Origin: an uncultured Flavobacteriales bacterium
GTDB taxonomy: Bacteria > Bacteroidota > Bacteroidia > Flavobacteriales_D > Sanyastnellaceae
DNA length: 64,000 nucleotides
Direction of reading: 5' to 3'
Assembly: GCA_905478325.1 (NCBI GenBank)
Contig: CAJQIB010000028.1
Location: 1 to 64,000, forward strand
Shown here: positions 9,301 through 16,951 of the stretch, piece after piece
Layout of the letters: every line of letters starts with the position of its first letter
Position numbering within the stretch: the first letter of the stretch is position 1
Translations under genes and position numbers: made by a program
The notes under the pieces: model-generated
Databases searched by the model: none
Told to the model about the DNA's origin: nothing
Seen by the model: the letters and a program-made list of their open reading frames with translations, nothing else

Positions 9301-10019
9301 GTGGGCGTAATAATGATCTGATACGAATTGATCAAATCATCGTGGTTGTTGTAGTAACCGACATCCACAAAATTGATGAACACCGCGTCCTGATCGATTT
9401 TGTAATAAATATCTCCTGACGCTCGATAATCCGAATCTGCCCAAAACCCCGCTACTTGCGCCACCAAATTGACTGTGTTTGGAAATTCCTCTGGAGTCCA
9501 ATCAATCAAATAATCGCCAAATGAAATAGAGCCTTTTGAATTGATGTAAATCTCATCATACGCTGTTCCATAAAAGTCGAAGGTCCAGGGCAGCTGCAAT
9601 GGGCCAATTGAACAATCCACGTTAGCGCCAGCGCCATCCGTAAAGTCCCAATCAAACGTCGTGATCTGCTCGTACGTGTCATCAGGCTCAATCCAGCAGT
9701 CGCATCCGCCTGGTTGGTTTTGACGCATCGCCTTGCGCTCTTGGATCAACGCTGCGTTTTCCTTCTTCCAAGCCTCTTTGGATTCATTCAAGATCACCCG
9801 AGCATCCTGCTCATTGTACTCTTCTGAATTGCGGATGACGGACCATTCATCCCGTGTCATATTCAGTACAGCCCCTTTGAAGGACTTGTATTTATCTAGA
9901 ATGCTCTGGGCGCTTTGATCCTCAAACTTCGGCGAAGACGTTTCCTCAATGGCTTGTGAAAAAGCCACTTGAATACTCAAAAGAGCAAAGGCAAATGTCA
10001 GAATGGATTGACGACTCAT
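6375..10019 (-). CDS. Large secreted adhesin-like protein with T9SS type B (gliding-motility-associated) C-terminal domain
   Basis: The 1214-residue protein begins with a signal peptide (MSRQSILTFAFALLS...AFSQ). I chose this ATG because the frame upstream encodes no plausible secreted start. Next comes a coiled, charged segment, then about residues 100-330 resembling a nidogen-type (NIDO) domain with cysteines (CCGDGPATVGLDDAPATGDH). After that are several beta-sandwich, Ig/PKD-like modules, each with cysteine pairs. The last 90 or so residues (IIPNVFTPDYGDDMNESFYITGLE...LRVYNRWGQLVY...GTYWYTMIL) are a clear type B sorting domain recognised by the type IX secretion system. The protein is acidic, as usual for surface proteins of these bacteria. 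Role in adhesion is inferred from architecture. radA follows after 6 nt. Confidence 0.9.
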   Translation of the reverse strand: MSRQSILTFAFALLSIQVAFSQAIEETSSPKFEDQSAQSILDKYKSFKGAVLNMTRDEWSVIRNSEEYNEQDARVILNESKEAWKKENAALIQERKAMRQNQPGGCDCWIEPDDTYEQITTFDWDFTDGAGANVDCSIGPLQLPWTFDFYGTAYDEIYINSKGSISFGDYLIDWTPEEFPNTVNLVAQVAGFWADSDYRASGDIYYKIDQDAVFINFVDVGYYNNHDDLINSYQIIITPTDGIILPDGSNTQMCYLDMNWAHGDVGGSGGCCGDGPATVGLDDAPATGDHLQYGRFNFLTDDYNGPYGAGDEDQDGVNWLDYKVFNMDAAVTSGNTPPLPSNNLGCDTIVLCQGNEFDVDLSFLAPEIDQTITMVVTDAPGWTFTATDGSTGNVTGVFVGEATNLGIHEVTISATDDGSPAATTEVTFIVEVLDIVIPELSIEGNTSICAGGEATITATGDFDEIVWSNGNVGVTNTYVFGGNFFVTGQIGQCETVEYFFIDQSPYFLPDVVIDPPAVCVGETAIVTVDPTEQPEYDIYQWDADWNGLGGEVIADNETNAELTAGTYRLLITNNEGCQGQRVFIIETIGSYIPEVELDAYCDGIPDEIVFEGGYSSPTEGALLVYMSSNEESGWGGSYLELIINGESVGILTSPDDFTQHTYDIAAADDIEIIFYEDSSIDTDVLSVSVYNCGFLNATQISDLTAGTIYSGPSECNAEPAVGTWNCLSGPVPWSFSNTNEYDATFYPSDYGLYEICFTEEVCQTDYCYDIEITEEPDVSLVTSEDLLCDGDETTVFADITDLGGTANINWSAPGTDGVTQNTFSFSNTTTYNASVTITNGCGSAQASLPLYSQYTPDPSLDDEILCEGGTVYLDPTSPDTPDLEFEWYIDGGLIPGEIAEEYTAVSTGEFCVEVSNLCGQGEACAEITIVGEIPAPLEDNILDCSGGSTVVVPDLPEGYTVVWPDGSTDDTWLVDDEGVYDEEVFCLDYTDPFGCETNTVCSYLYIGTPPTINPSTTRNIGDGDLVSADTTPQYYDEEGYLVMCPEIPFTFDLRDGEAAEYGVEYEWWIECEEGELIDFDGPTGALNLLSSQLPQSCWEEGIILTGSAINPCAVDGVREEWKLIMDWCELIIPNVFTPDYGDDMNESFYITGLERFDNVNLRVYNRWGQLVYSNNNYKNEDAWRPNNEETGTYWYTMILPNGRDYAGTVTILRD

Positions 10020-10099
10020 GAACTCGTGTTTTCGATTTGAACGGTGCCTATTCTCCAATTTTGCATTCCAAATGCAGAAAAAAAACAGCACGTAGGGTG

Positions 10100-10107
10100 T
10101 AAATATA
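10100..10107 (-). promoter_or_regulatory. Candidate -7 element for the T9SS adhesin
   Basis: TATATTTA on the minus strand is one base off TAnnTTTG. It would give a leader of roughly 75 nt for the gene starting at 10019. The divergent lepA promoter lies in the same 176-bp gap. No other structure is evident in this gap. Confidence 0.35.
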
Positions 10108-10171
10108 ATGCATTGACTTGCGTCTTTGCGCTCTCTTAACACCCTTCTGAAGAACGCAGCCGGTATAGGTG

Positions 10172-10179
10172 TATTTTTG
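10172..10179 (+). promoter_or_regulatory. -7 promoter element for lepA
   Basis: TATTTTTG matches TAnnTTTG and lies 16 nt before the lepA ATG at 10196. The longer in-frame start at 10169 would place the box inside the gene, which is one reason for preferring 10196. Confidence 0.5.
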
Positions 10180-10195
10180 CACCACATTTCACAGA

Positions 10196-11986
10196 ATGAA
10201 ACGCACACGAAATTTCTGCATCATCGCCCATATTGACCATGGGAAGAGTACGCTCGCCGACCGCCTCCTGCATTTGACGGGGACCATATCGGACCGCGAG
10301 TTGCAGGAACAAACCTTGGATGACATGGACATCGAGCGTGAACGTGGAATCACGATCAAAAGCCATGCGATTCAGATGCTGTACACAGCGGACGACGGAG
10401 AGGAGTATGTGTTTAATCTGATCGACACACCTGGACACGTTGATTTCAGCTATGAAGTTTCTCGTTCCATTGCGGCATGCGAAGGAGCGCTGCTCATCGT
10501 AGATGCGACTCAAGGAATTGAGGCTCAGACGATTTCAAATCTCTATCTCGCACTTGAACACGATTTGGAAATCATTCCAGTGCTAAACAAAATGGATTTG
10601 GATTCGGCCGACCCTGAGGTCGTCGGAGATCAGATTGTTGATTTGATTGGGTGCACCCTGGATGACATCATACCGGCGAGTGGCAAATCCGGCATGGGCG
10701 TTGCAGAAATCCTTGAGGCAGTCGTGAAACGCGTTCCAGCGCCAAAAGGAGATCCAAACGGACCGCTTCAGGCCATGGTTTTTGACAGCGTATACAATCC
10801 TTTCCGAGGCATTATCGCTTATTTCCGCATTCTAAACGGATCAATCAAGAAAGGTGATTTGGTGAGGTTCTTTGCGACTTCAAATGAATACACGGCCGAT
10901 GAAATTGGCATTCTAGGCCTCGATCTCAAGCCCCGGAAGGAGCTTTCTGCTGGAAACGTCGGCTACATCATTTCGGGCATCAAAAATGCCAAAGAAGTCA
11001 AAGTTGGAGACACACTCACGAAAAAAGAGAACCCCTGCTTGGAAGCCGTTCGCGGTTTCGAAGATGTGAAGCCCATGGTTTTCGCAGGGATTTATCCTGT
11101 AGACACTGAGGATTACGAAGAGCTCCGCGCTTCTATGGACAAGCTGCAATTAAACGACGCTTCTCTGGTATACGAACCGGAATCTTCGGCGGCACTTGGG
11201 TTTGGGTTTCGCTGTGGCTTTTTGGGGATGCTGCACATGGAGATTATCCAAGAGCGGCTGGAGCGTGAATTCGACATGACCGTCATTACGACAGTCCCCA
11301 ACGTGAGCTATCACGCCTATATCAAGGACGGTGAAATGCTCGTTGTGAATAATCCCGCTGACTTGCCTGAACCCAATCATCTGGAACGCGTTGAGGAACC
11401 CTTCATTAAGGCACAGGTCATCACAAAATCGGAATACATCGGCCAAGTCATGAACCTTTGCATCGAAAAGCGGGGAATCCTTTCGAACCAGGTTTACTTA
11501 ACTGCAGACCGTGTGGAGCTGTCTTTCAGCATGCCTTTGGGTGAAATTGTCTTCGATTTCTACGACAAACTGAAATCCGTCTCTCGGGGGTATGCTTCCT
11601 TTGATTATTTCCCTGACGAATACAAAGAATCCAAGCTAGTCAAGTTGGACATCATGCTCAACGGTGATCCCGTGGATGCTTTGAGCGCTTTGATACACAA
11701 AGACAATGCATTCGATTTGGGAAAACGCATCTGTTTGAAGTTAAAGGAGCTCATCCCTCGGCAACAGTTTATGATTGCACTTCAGGCAGGAATCGGAGCG
11801 AAAATCATTGCACGCGAAACCATCAAGCCGGTCCGAAAGGATGTCACAGCCAAGTGCTATGGCGGCGACATTACACGAAAGCGAAAGTTGCTCGAAAAGC
11901 AGAAAAAAGGCAAGAAGCGCATGCGCCAAGTCGGCAATGTTGAAGTGCCACAGTCCGCATTCTTAGCGGTTCTCAAGCTGGATTAA
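10196..11986 (+). CDS. lepA: Elongation factor 4 (LepA), translational GTPase
   Basis: LepA is a ribosome-associated GTPase related to EF-G, implicated in back-translocation and 30S assembly. The 596-residue protein has the full set of GTPase motifs: AHIDHGKST (G1), RGITI (G2), DTPGHVDF (G3) and NKMD (G4). These are followed by EF-G-like domains and the LepA-specific C-terminal region with [17 protein letters not shown]. Its length equals the family norm when the ATG at 10196 is used. An upstream in-frame start at 10169 adds nine residues not typical of LepA. The stop (11984-11986) directly abuts the stop of convergent rlmN, leaving no room for a terminator. Confidence 0.97.
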   Translation: MKRTRNFCIIAHIDHGKSTLADRLLHLTGTISDRELQEQTLDDMDIERERGITIKSHAIQMLYTADDGEEYVFNLIDTPGHVDFSYEVSRSIAACEGALLIVDATQGIEAQTISNLYLALEHDLEIIPVLNKMDLDSADPEVVGDQIVDLIGCTLDDIIPASGKSGMGVAEILEAVVKRVPAPKGDPNGPLQAMVFDSVYNPFRGIIAYFRILNGSIKKGDLVRFFATSNEYTADEIGILGLDLKPRKELSAGNVGYIISGIKNAKEVKVGDTLTKKENPCLEAVRGFEDVKPMVFAGIYPVDTEDYEELRASMDKLQLNDASLVYEPESSAALGFGFRCGFLGMLHMEIIQERLEREFDMTVITTVPNVSYHAYIKDGEMLVVNNPADLPEPNHLERVEEPFIKAQVITKSEYIGQVMNLCIEKRGILSNQVYLTADRVELSFSMPLGEIVFDFYDKLKSVSRGYASFDYFPDEYKESKLVKLDIMLNGDPVDALSALIHKDNAFDLGKRICLKLKELIPRQQFMIALQAGIGAKIIARETIKPVRKDVTAKCYGGDITRKRKLLEKQKKGKKRMRQVGNVEVPQSAFLAVLKLD

Positions 11987-13051
11987 TCAACCCGCCTTGA
12001 ACGCGTTTGCTGGCGTGTTTTTATTTGCCAATTGCCCGCAAGCCGCATCAATGTCCTTGCCGCGTGAACGACGAAGGTTCACGATGATGTTACAATCCTC
12101 CAGGAGTTTGACAAACTCATCCACCCGGTCAACTTTTGCCATTTGGAATTCCCCATCGTCAATCGGGTTGTACTCGATGATGTTGACTTTACATGGGACG
12201 TGTTTGCAGAATTGCACCAATTCTCGTGCATCACTCAATTGGTCATTGAACCCATCAAAAATGATGTATTCAAACGTTACACGCGTTCCTGTTTTCTCAT
12301 GAAAATAGCGCAACGAATCAGCGAGAGCTTCCAAGTTATTGGATTCGTTGATGGCCATGATATGATTCCGTTTGGCATCATTGGCCGCATGCAATGACAG
12401 GGCCAGGTTGAAGCGAACCTCATCATCTCCCAATCGCTTAATTGCTTTGGCAATTCCCGCCGTACTGATGGTCACACGCTTCGGAGACATTCCAAGCCCG
12501 GGGTCTCCGCAGATCCGCTCAATCGATGTTAAAACAGAGCTATAGTTCAACAGCGGCTCTCCCATTCCCATGTACACAATATTGGAAAGCGGTTTGTTGT
12601 AATGCTCATCAGCCAAACCTCGAATGACCTCTACTTGATCATAGATTTCTCCTGAGGTGAGGTTTTTGAGGAGTTTCAGTTTGCCTGTTGCGCAAAACTT
12701 ACAGGCCAAACTACATCCCACTTGTGATGAAATGCATGCCGTCATGCGCTTAGTCGTAGGGATCAAAACCCCTTCAACCACCTTGTTTACACCAACATCA
12801 AACGCACACTTGATTGTCCCATCACGACTGACCTGCTGTTCAGCCAAGCGAATCCGTGACAATTCAAAACGCTCGCCGAGCAAACCGCGAAACGACTTGG
12901 ATAAATTGGTCATTTCATCAAACGAACCGGCACCGTGCGTCCAAATCCAATCTTCAAGCTGTCGCGAGCGAAATGGTTTTTCTCCCAATTCAGCAACTGC
13001 GTTTTTGAGTTCTTCAGAACTCAATAGCCGTATGTCAGTTCGATCTGTCAT
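11987..13051 (-). CDS. rlmN: Dual-specificity RNA methyltransferase RlmN (23S rRNA A2503)
   Basis: RlmN is a radical-SAM enzyme that methylates C2 of A2503 in 23S rRNA and of A37 in some tRNAs. The 354-residue protein carries the cluster motif CxxxCxxC (Cys113, Cys117, Cys120 in CSLACKFCATG), a YMGMGEPLLNY segment and, near the C-terminus, the catalytic cysteine in AACGQL. I use the ATG at 13051; a TTG nine bases upstream falls within the promoter box. TATCTTTG ends 6 nt before this ATG, implying a very short leader. The gene is convergent with lepA, with immediately adjacent stop codons. Confidence 0.96.
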   Translation of the reverse strand: MTDRTDIRLLSSEELKNAVAELGEKPFRSRQLEDWIWTHGAGSFDEMTNLSKSFRGLLGERFELSRIRLAEQQVSRDGTIKCAFDVGVNKVVEGVLIPTTKRMTACISSQVGCSLACKFCATGKLKLLKNLTSGEIYDQVEVIRGLADEHYNKPLSNIVYMGMGEPLLNYSSVLTSIERICGDPGLGMSPKRVTISTAGIAKAIKRLGDDEVRFNLALSLHAANDAKRNHIMAINESNNLEALADSLRYFHEKTGTRVTFEYIIFDGFNDQLSDARELVQFCKHVPCKVNIIEYNPIDDGEFQMAKVDRVDEFVKLLEDCNIIVNLRRSRGKDIDAACGQLANKNTPANAFKAG

Positions 13052-13057
13052 GAACGG

Positions 13058-13065
13058 CAAAGATA
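13058..13065 (-). promoter_or_regulatory. -7 promoter element for rlmN
   Basis: TATCTTTG on the minus strand is an exact TAnnTTTG match and ends 6 nt before the rlmN ATG. It lies between rlmN and the end of the LytTR regulator gene. Confidence 0.55.
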
Positions 13066-13084
13066 CGGGGAGAACCGAGGGTAG

Positions 13085-13897
13085 CTATTGCGACGTCAAC
13101 AATTGCTGTTGCTGTTCTGCTGCAAGGGGCAATTCAGTCTCATCCTGGGCACCTGTCATCAACTCAACCAATCGCTTCCTAACCTGCTCCCGCTTCCGCA
13201 CCGCCATAGGGATCTCCTTCCCATTTGGAAGCAACAACGTGCCATTGCGGTGGCTAAATGATTGCACCGCATCGAGTCGAACCAAGAAGGAGTTGTGCAC
13301 CCTACAAAACAGCGTGTCTTGAAGCATTTCTTCAATGCGCTTTAAGTTTTTCGATACGGTAATGCGTTTGCCTGTGGTCAGATAAAGCGTCGAATAACTG
13401 CCCGACGCCTCGACATACACAATGTCTGCGTGCCGCACAAAATGGCGTTGACCCGAGGTAATTAGCTCCACTCGACGCCCCCCTGGCGGCGTCTGTGTCT
13501 GCTGTGATTCTGGCTGAACCCTGAGCGCATACGTAATGCGCTTGGCACATGCGATCAAGTCCATGGCATCCACTGGTTTTAGCAAATAATCGAACGCTTT
13601 TTTGCGCAAGGCTTCAACGGCATATTCGTGGTAGGTGGTGCAAAAAACAACATGGAAGGTGCGTTCTTCAAAGCGGTCCAAAAGCTCGAGTCCTGTTTCA
13701 TGGGGCATGCGGACATCCAAGAATACCACTTCGGGAGCAAGCTCTTTGATCAGTTGAAACGCTTCCGCGGCAGAACTCGCCGTTTGCACAACTTGAAAGT
13801 GCGGACAATGCCTTTCAATTTGACGGCACAACGCCTGACGCGCTGGCATTTCATCGTCTACAACAAGACACCGGATGGGTTGATTTAGAGCAGTCAT
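13085..13897 (-). CDS. LytTR-family response regulator
   Basis: This is a two-domain transcriptional regulator of about 270 residues. The receiver domain (about 8-125) has the acidic pair in VVDDEMP, the phospho-acceptor Asp in VVFLDVRMP and the conserved Lys in LLKPVDA. The C-terminal LytTR DNA-binding domain (about 150-250) has the usual pattern IVYVEASGSYSTLYL, KNLKRIEEML and RVHNSFLVRLDAV. A polyglutamine-rich tail closes the protein. No sensor kinase is adjacent, so it is an orphan regulator; LytS-type partners are often encoded elsewhere. Starts at 13915 (ATG) or 13918 (TTG) are also possible. I prefer 13897 because an A-rich segment precedes it and the receiver domain begins soon after. 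Confidence 0.9.
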   Translation of the reverse strand: MTALNQPIRCLVVDDEMPARQALCRQIERHCPHFQVVQTASSAAEAFQLIKELAPEVVFLDVRMPHETGLELLDRFEERTFHVVFCTTYHEYAVEALRKKAFDYLLKPVDAMDLIACAKRITYALRVQPESQQTQTPPGGRRVELITSGQRHFVRHADIVYVEASGSYSTLYLTTGKRITVSKNLKRIEEMLQDTLFCRVHNSFLVRLDAVQSFSHRNGTLLLPNGKEIPMAVRKREQVRKRLVELMTGAQDETELPLAAEQQQQLLTSQ

Positions 13898-13940
13898 TGA
13901 TTTATTTCTTGTCATCAAAACAATGGATTAAACATCCGCG

Positions 13941-13979
13941 TTGATGACTTGAATTTGTAACTGGCCTCAATGACTTCAT
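13941..13979. promoter_or_regulatory. Direct repeat upstream of the LytTR regulator
   Basis: The core ATGACTT occurs at 13944-13950 and 13970-13976, 26 nt apart, with similar flanks. LytTR proteins bind paired direct repeats, so this could be an autoregulatory site, but the repeats do not match the known consensus well. Confidence 0.25.
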
Positions 13980-14002
13980 GGCTGACGAATCAGTTAGCGC
14001 CT

Positions 14003-15160
14003 CTATCCATTGATACTACGCAGTCCCATGTCCAAGACTCGGTAGATGTCAGCCGGTAATTCACCCTGCTTCAATTCTTGTTTGCTGTAACCCGTCCGCA
14101 CAACGACCACATTCAACTCGGGCACGGAAATAATCATTTGACCTCGCAGGCCCTCCATGCAGCTAAACGCCTCGCCATTGGATGTCTCGCCCAACCAAAT
14201 TTGGTAGCCGTAATGTTCCGCGTCACACGCGTCCGTCGTCTGCGCAATTGGTGTCGTGACCGCTTCCGTAAATGCTTCGCTCAACAATTGACGATCTCCC
14301 CATTTTCCGGCGGAATTGAGCAGTTTTCCAAATCGAGCATAGTCACGAGTCGTTGCATAAAACTGAGCAAAACAACGTTCGACACCGCCCTCCTCAAGTG
14401 GTGCATCCAACCCCCAAAACGCATCGTTCTCTGCTCCCATTGGCTGCCACAACTCTCTCTCAACCCAATCACTCAATGAACCTTTTCCCAATGAAGCTAT
14501 AATTTCTTCCAAGAGCATGGTATTGCCTCCTTCATATTTCCAACGACTGCCCGGTGCATCGGTCACCTTGTACGGCTCTACCAAAGAACGAATGTCCTCG
14601 CGATAATATGCTTTCGCCATGAAACCCAATGGGCTTGAGTAGCTCTCTCCAAATGGAATGTGAGAACGCATTTGGAGTAGCTCTTTGATCGTCAGGCCAC
14701 GTCCCGCTTCGCCTATAAATCGGGGCAGGTATTTCGCCACGGAATCATTGATGTCGAGCAACCCGCGGTCCGATGCCAGGCCAATGGCGAGTGCAACGAT
14801 GGATTTACAGGCAGAGAATGAATTTGTCACCGTCTGCTCATCGTGTCCTTGCCAATACGTCTCATGCCGAATGGTGTCATTTTGAATCACCAAAAAGCTG
14901 GCTGAGAGATACTCCTCATTCCAGGCCTCATCCTCTTCCGTGAAAGGATTGACTTCATTGAGTTTTTCTGCCCAAGGCTGCGCCACATCTGCAGATTGCA
15001 GAACACGAATGTCCCTAAACTCGAGATCGTCAATGTTTGAATTCTTCCACCCTCGAAAATACGTTTCCTGAATTCCCCCCCAGACATATCCATGTCCCGT
15101 AATGAATGAAAGGATGCCGATGCCGACGATGACAGCAAGAAGGGATTTAAAAAGGCGCAT
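14003..15160 (-). CDS. Serine hydrolase, beta-lactamase/penicillin-binding-protein-like family
   Basis: The 385-residue protein has an N-terminal membrane anchor or uncleaved signal (RLFKSLLAVIVGIGILSFI) and a class C beta-lactamase-like domain. The nucleophile motif SxxK is present as SACK (about residue 117), and the tyrosine motif appears as YEGGN (about 196), as in many esterase-like members. Such proteins act as DD-peptidases, esterases or amide hydrolases at the cell surface; real beta-lactamase activity is uncommon and not implied. It lies 38 nt after lipB on the same strand, at the end of the TonB receptor-isomerase-lipB run. No terminator hairpin is obvious after it. Confidence 0.88.
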   Translation of the reverse strand: MRLFKSLLAVIVGIGILSFITGHGYVWGGIQETYFRGWKNSNIDDLEFRDIRVLQSADVAQPWAEKLNEVNPFTEEDEAWNEEYLSASFLVIQNDTIRHETYWQGHDEQTVTNSFSACKSIVALAIGLASDRGLLDINDSVAKYLPRFIGEAGRGLTIKELLQMRSHIPFGESYSSPLGFMAKAYYREDIRSLVEPYKVTDAPGSRWKYEGGNTMLLEEIIASLGKGSLSDWVERELWQPMGAENDAFWGLDAPLEEGGVERCFAQFYATTRDYARFGKLLNSAGKWGDRQLLSEAFTEAVTTPIAQTTDACDAEHYGYQIWLGETSNGEAFSCMEGLRGQMIISVPELNVVVVRTGYSKQELKQGELPADIYRVLDMGLRSING

Positions 15161-15198
15161 GGCAGTTTTTTTGCGAATTTCAACTAAAGCAGGTCAAA

Positions 15199-15936
15199 TC
15201 AGGCTTCATCGGATACATTCCATGCAAACAATTCCGTCAAATGCTTCAACACGCGAGCTGACACTTCATCATAATCCATGGTCCGGCCGCATTCTTTTGA
15301 CAACGATGTCACACCACGATCTCCGATTCCACAAGGCACAATGAGCTCAAAAAATTGCAGATCCGTATTGATATTGAACGCAAAGCCGTGCATGGTGACC
15401 CAGCGGGAACACTTGACGCCAAGCGCCGCAATTTTACGCGCTCCCAAGCCAGCATCGGGATTGACCCAAACGCCGGTAAGTCCTTCGATTCGACCTGTTT
15501 CCAAACCATAATCAGCGCACGTCAGCATGATGGCTTCCTCCAACATCCGCATGTACTTGCCGATGTCGGTATAGAATTGTTCCAAATCCAAAATGGGATA
15601 TCCGACGAGCTGGCCCGGTCCGTGGTAGGTAATGTCACCGCCTCGATTGGTCGGGAAATACTCGACTCCTAAGTCCTTGAGGCGCTCCTCAGAGGCGACC
15701 ACGTGCGTGGCGCTGCCTGTTTTACCGAGCGTCAATACATGCGCGTGTTCCACAAAAATCAAATGGCTATCCGGCAGACTCAATTCAGAATCTTCTGAGA
15801 TCTCTTGCCCCCCTAATCCCGCATTCCGACGGTTTTTTTTTCGTTCAATCACTCCCTTCATCAGCCGTTCTTGCAACTCCAGGGCCGAAGTGTAGGCCGA
15901 ATGACCCAACGCATGGAAACGGACCTTGGGCTTCAT
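15199..15936 (-). CDS. lipB: Octanoyl-[acyl carrier protein]:protein N-octanoyltransferase
   Basis: LipB transfers octanoyl groups from ACP to the lipoyl domains of dehydrogenase complexes and the glycine cleavage H protein, the first step of lipoate assembly. The 245-residue protein shows the core motifs RGGDITYHGPGQLVGYPI, the catalytic Lys in ARKIAALGVK and the catalytic Cys in IVPCGI. Between about 33 and 55 there is a charged insertion (ERKKNRRNAG...) whose DNA contains a run of nine A (plus-strand T at 15833-15841), a slip-prone tract. The gene starts 10 nt after the stop of the sugar-phosphate isomerase-like gene, so they are cotranscribed. Confidence 0.95.
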   Translation of the reverse strand: MKPKVRFHALGHSAYTSALELQERLMKGVIERKKNRRNAGLGGQEISEDSELSLPDSHLIFVEHAHVLTLGKTGSATHVVASEERLKDLGVEYFPTNRGGDITYHGPGQLVGYPILDLEQFYTDIGKYMRMLEEAIMLTCADYGLETGRIEGLTGVWVNPDAGLGARKIAALGVKCSRWVTMHGFAFNINTDLQFFELIVPCGIGDRGVTSLSKECGRTMDYDEVSARVLKHLTELFAWNVSDEA

Positions 15937-15946
15937 GCTGTTGCGG

Positions 15947-16945
15947 TCAATATGGAATCTTGGACAACGCGTCCTTCAAGTGATCAATGTTCTCGATCGC
16001 AACGGGATCAACTCCTGAACTTTCGGCCAATAACAAGCTGGTCCAATCACCGACATGAACGAGGTCGAAGAAGCGCAAAATTGCATCGTCTCCATCGCCC
16101 TCAATCACGACCACGTCAGCGCCTTGCTCCTGGAAAATTTCCATGCAAACATCCATTCGAGCCCGTGTTCTTGGATGATCCTCCGGAGTTTGAAAGACCA
16201 ATGCCATGATCTGTTCGTCTCCACTCTCCCATCCAACCAACTCATTGTGATTCATCTCCGGGAAGACATGGTGTGAACACAGCAGCTTGCTGTTTTCATT
16301 CAATTGTTGTCTCCATCGGATGATCAGCCCCTCTTGCGAGGCATCGCCGTAGAGCAAGACTTTTCGGCCATCCAGTAATTCAGACAACGACTCGCCACGA
16401 CTGATGGCATTCTCTTGGCCTGCAGCCAAGTGATCCCCGACGCGACCAAAGGCCGCGCGTTGCTTGTCCGAGGCTAAACCAGCAGCATGCAGAACGTGGA
16501 AGACGCTCGTAAACGCATATCCAAATTGAGACCGTGGAGGCTGACCTCCTGGGAAACGCACCGATGGCCACCCGTGTTGATCCGCCAATTCCCCTAACTG
16601 GCCTCCAGAAGTGATCGCAACAATTCGAGCGCCTCGCTCCTGAGCCAACTTCAAGGCGATCAATGTCTCCTCCGTGTTGCCAGAATAACTGCAGGCGATC
16701 ACCAATGTGTCAGCGCCCACCCAACCCGGAATCGAATAGTCTGAATTGGCCTGGATTGGAACGGGGCTCGTTGCCGCAAGCATACGCGAAGCAATGACGC
16801 CACTAATCCCGCTGCCTCCCATTCCGAGTATCAAAGCTCCTTTGGGGATAAATCCTTCCAAATCTATGGGTGAATTCTCTACCACCTTCCAAGCGTCCCG
16901 CATCTGATTGGGGAACTCCGTGATCAATTGCCTCATTAATTCCAT
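15947..16945 (-). CDS. SIS-domain phosphoglucose/phosphomannose isomerase-like protein
   Basis: The 332-residue protein has two SIS (sugar isomerase) folds. The first contains LGMGGSGISG (about 40-49) and CSYSGNTEET (about 89-98), which bind sugar phosphates. The C-terminal half matches the bifunctional phosphoglucose/phosphomannose isomerase family, including FPEMNHNELVGWE. Such enzymes interconvert glucose-6-P or mannose-6-P with fructose-6-P in the cytoplasm. It starts 6 nt after the TonB receptor stop and ends 10 nt before lipB. Substrate preference cannot be read from sequence. Confidence 0.88.
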   Translation of the reverse strand: MELMRQLITEFPNQMRDAWKVVENSPIDLEGFIPKGALILGMGGSGISGVIASRMLAATSPVPIQANSDYSIPGWVGADTLVIACSYSGNTEETLIALKLAQERGARIVAITSGGQLGELADQHGWPSVRFPGGQPPRSQFGYAFTSVFHVLHAAGLASDKQRAAFGRVGDHLAAGQENAISRGESLSELLDGRKVLLYGDASQEGLIIRWRQQLNENSKLLCSHHVFPEMNHNELVGWESGDEQIMALVFQTPEDHPRTRARMDVCMEIFQEQGADVVVIEGDGDDAILRFFDLVHVGDWTSLLLAESSGVDPVAIENIDHLKDALSKIPY

Positions 16946-16951
16946 AGCCCT

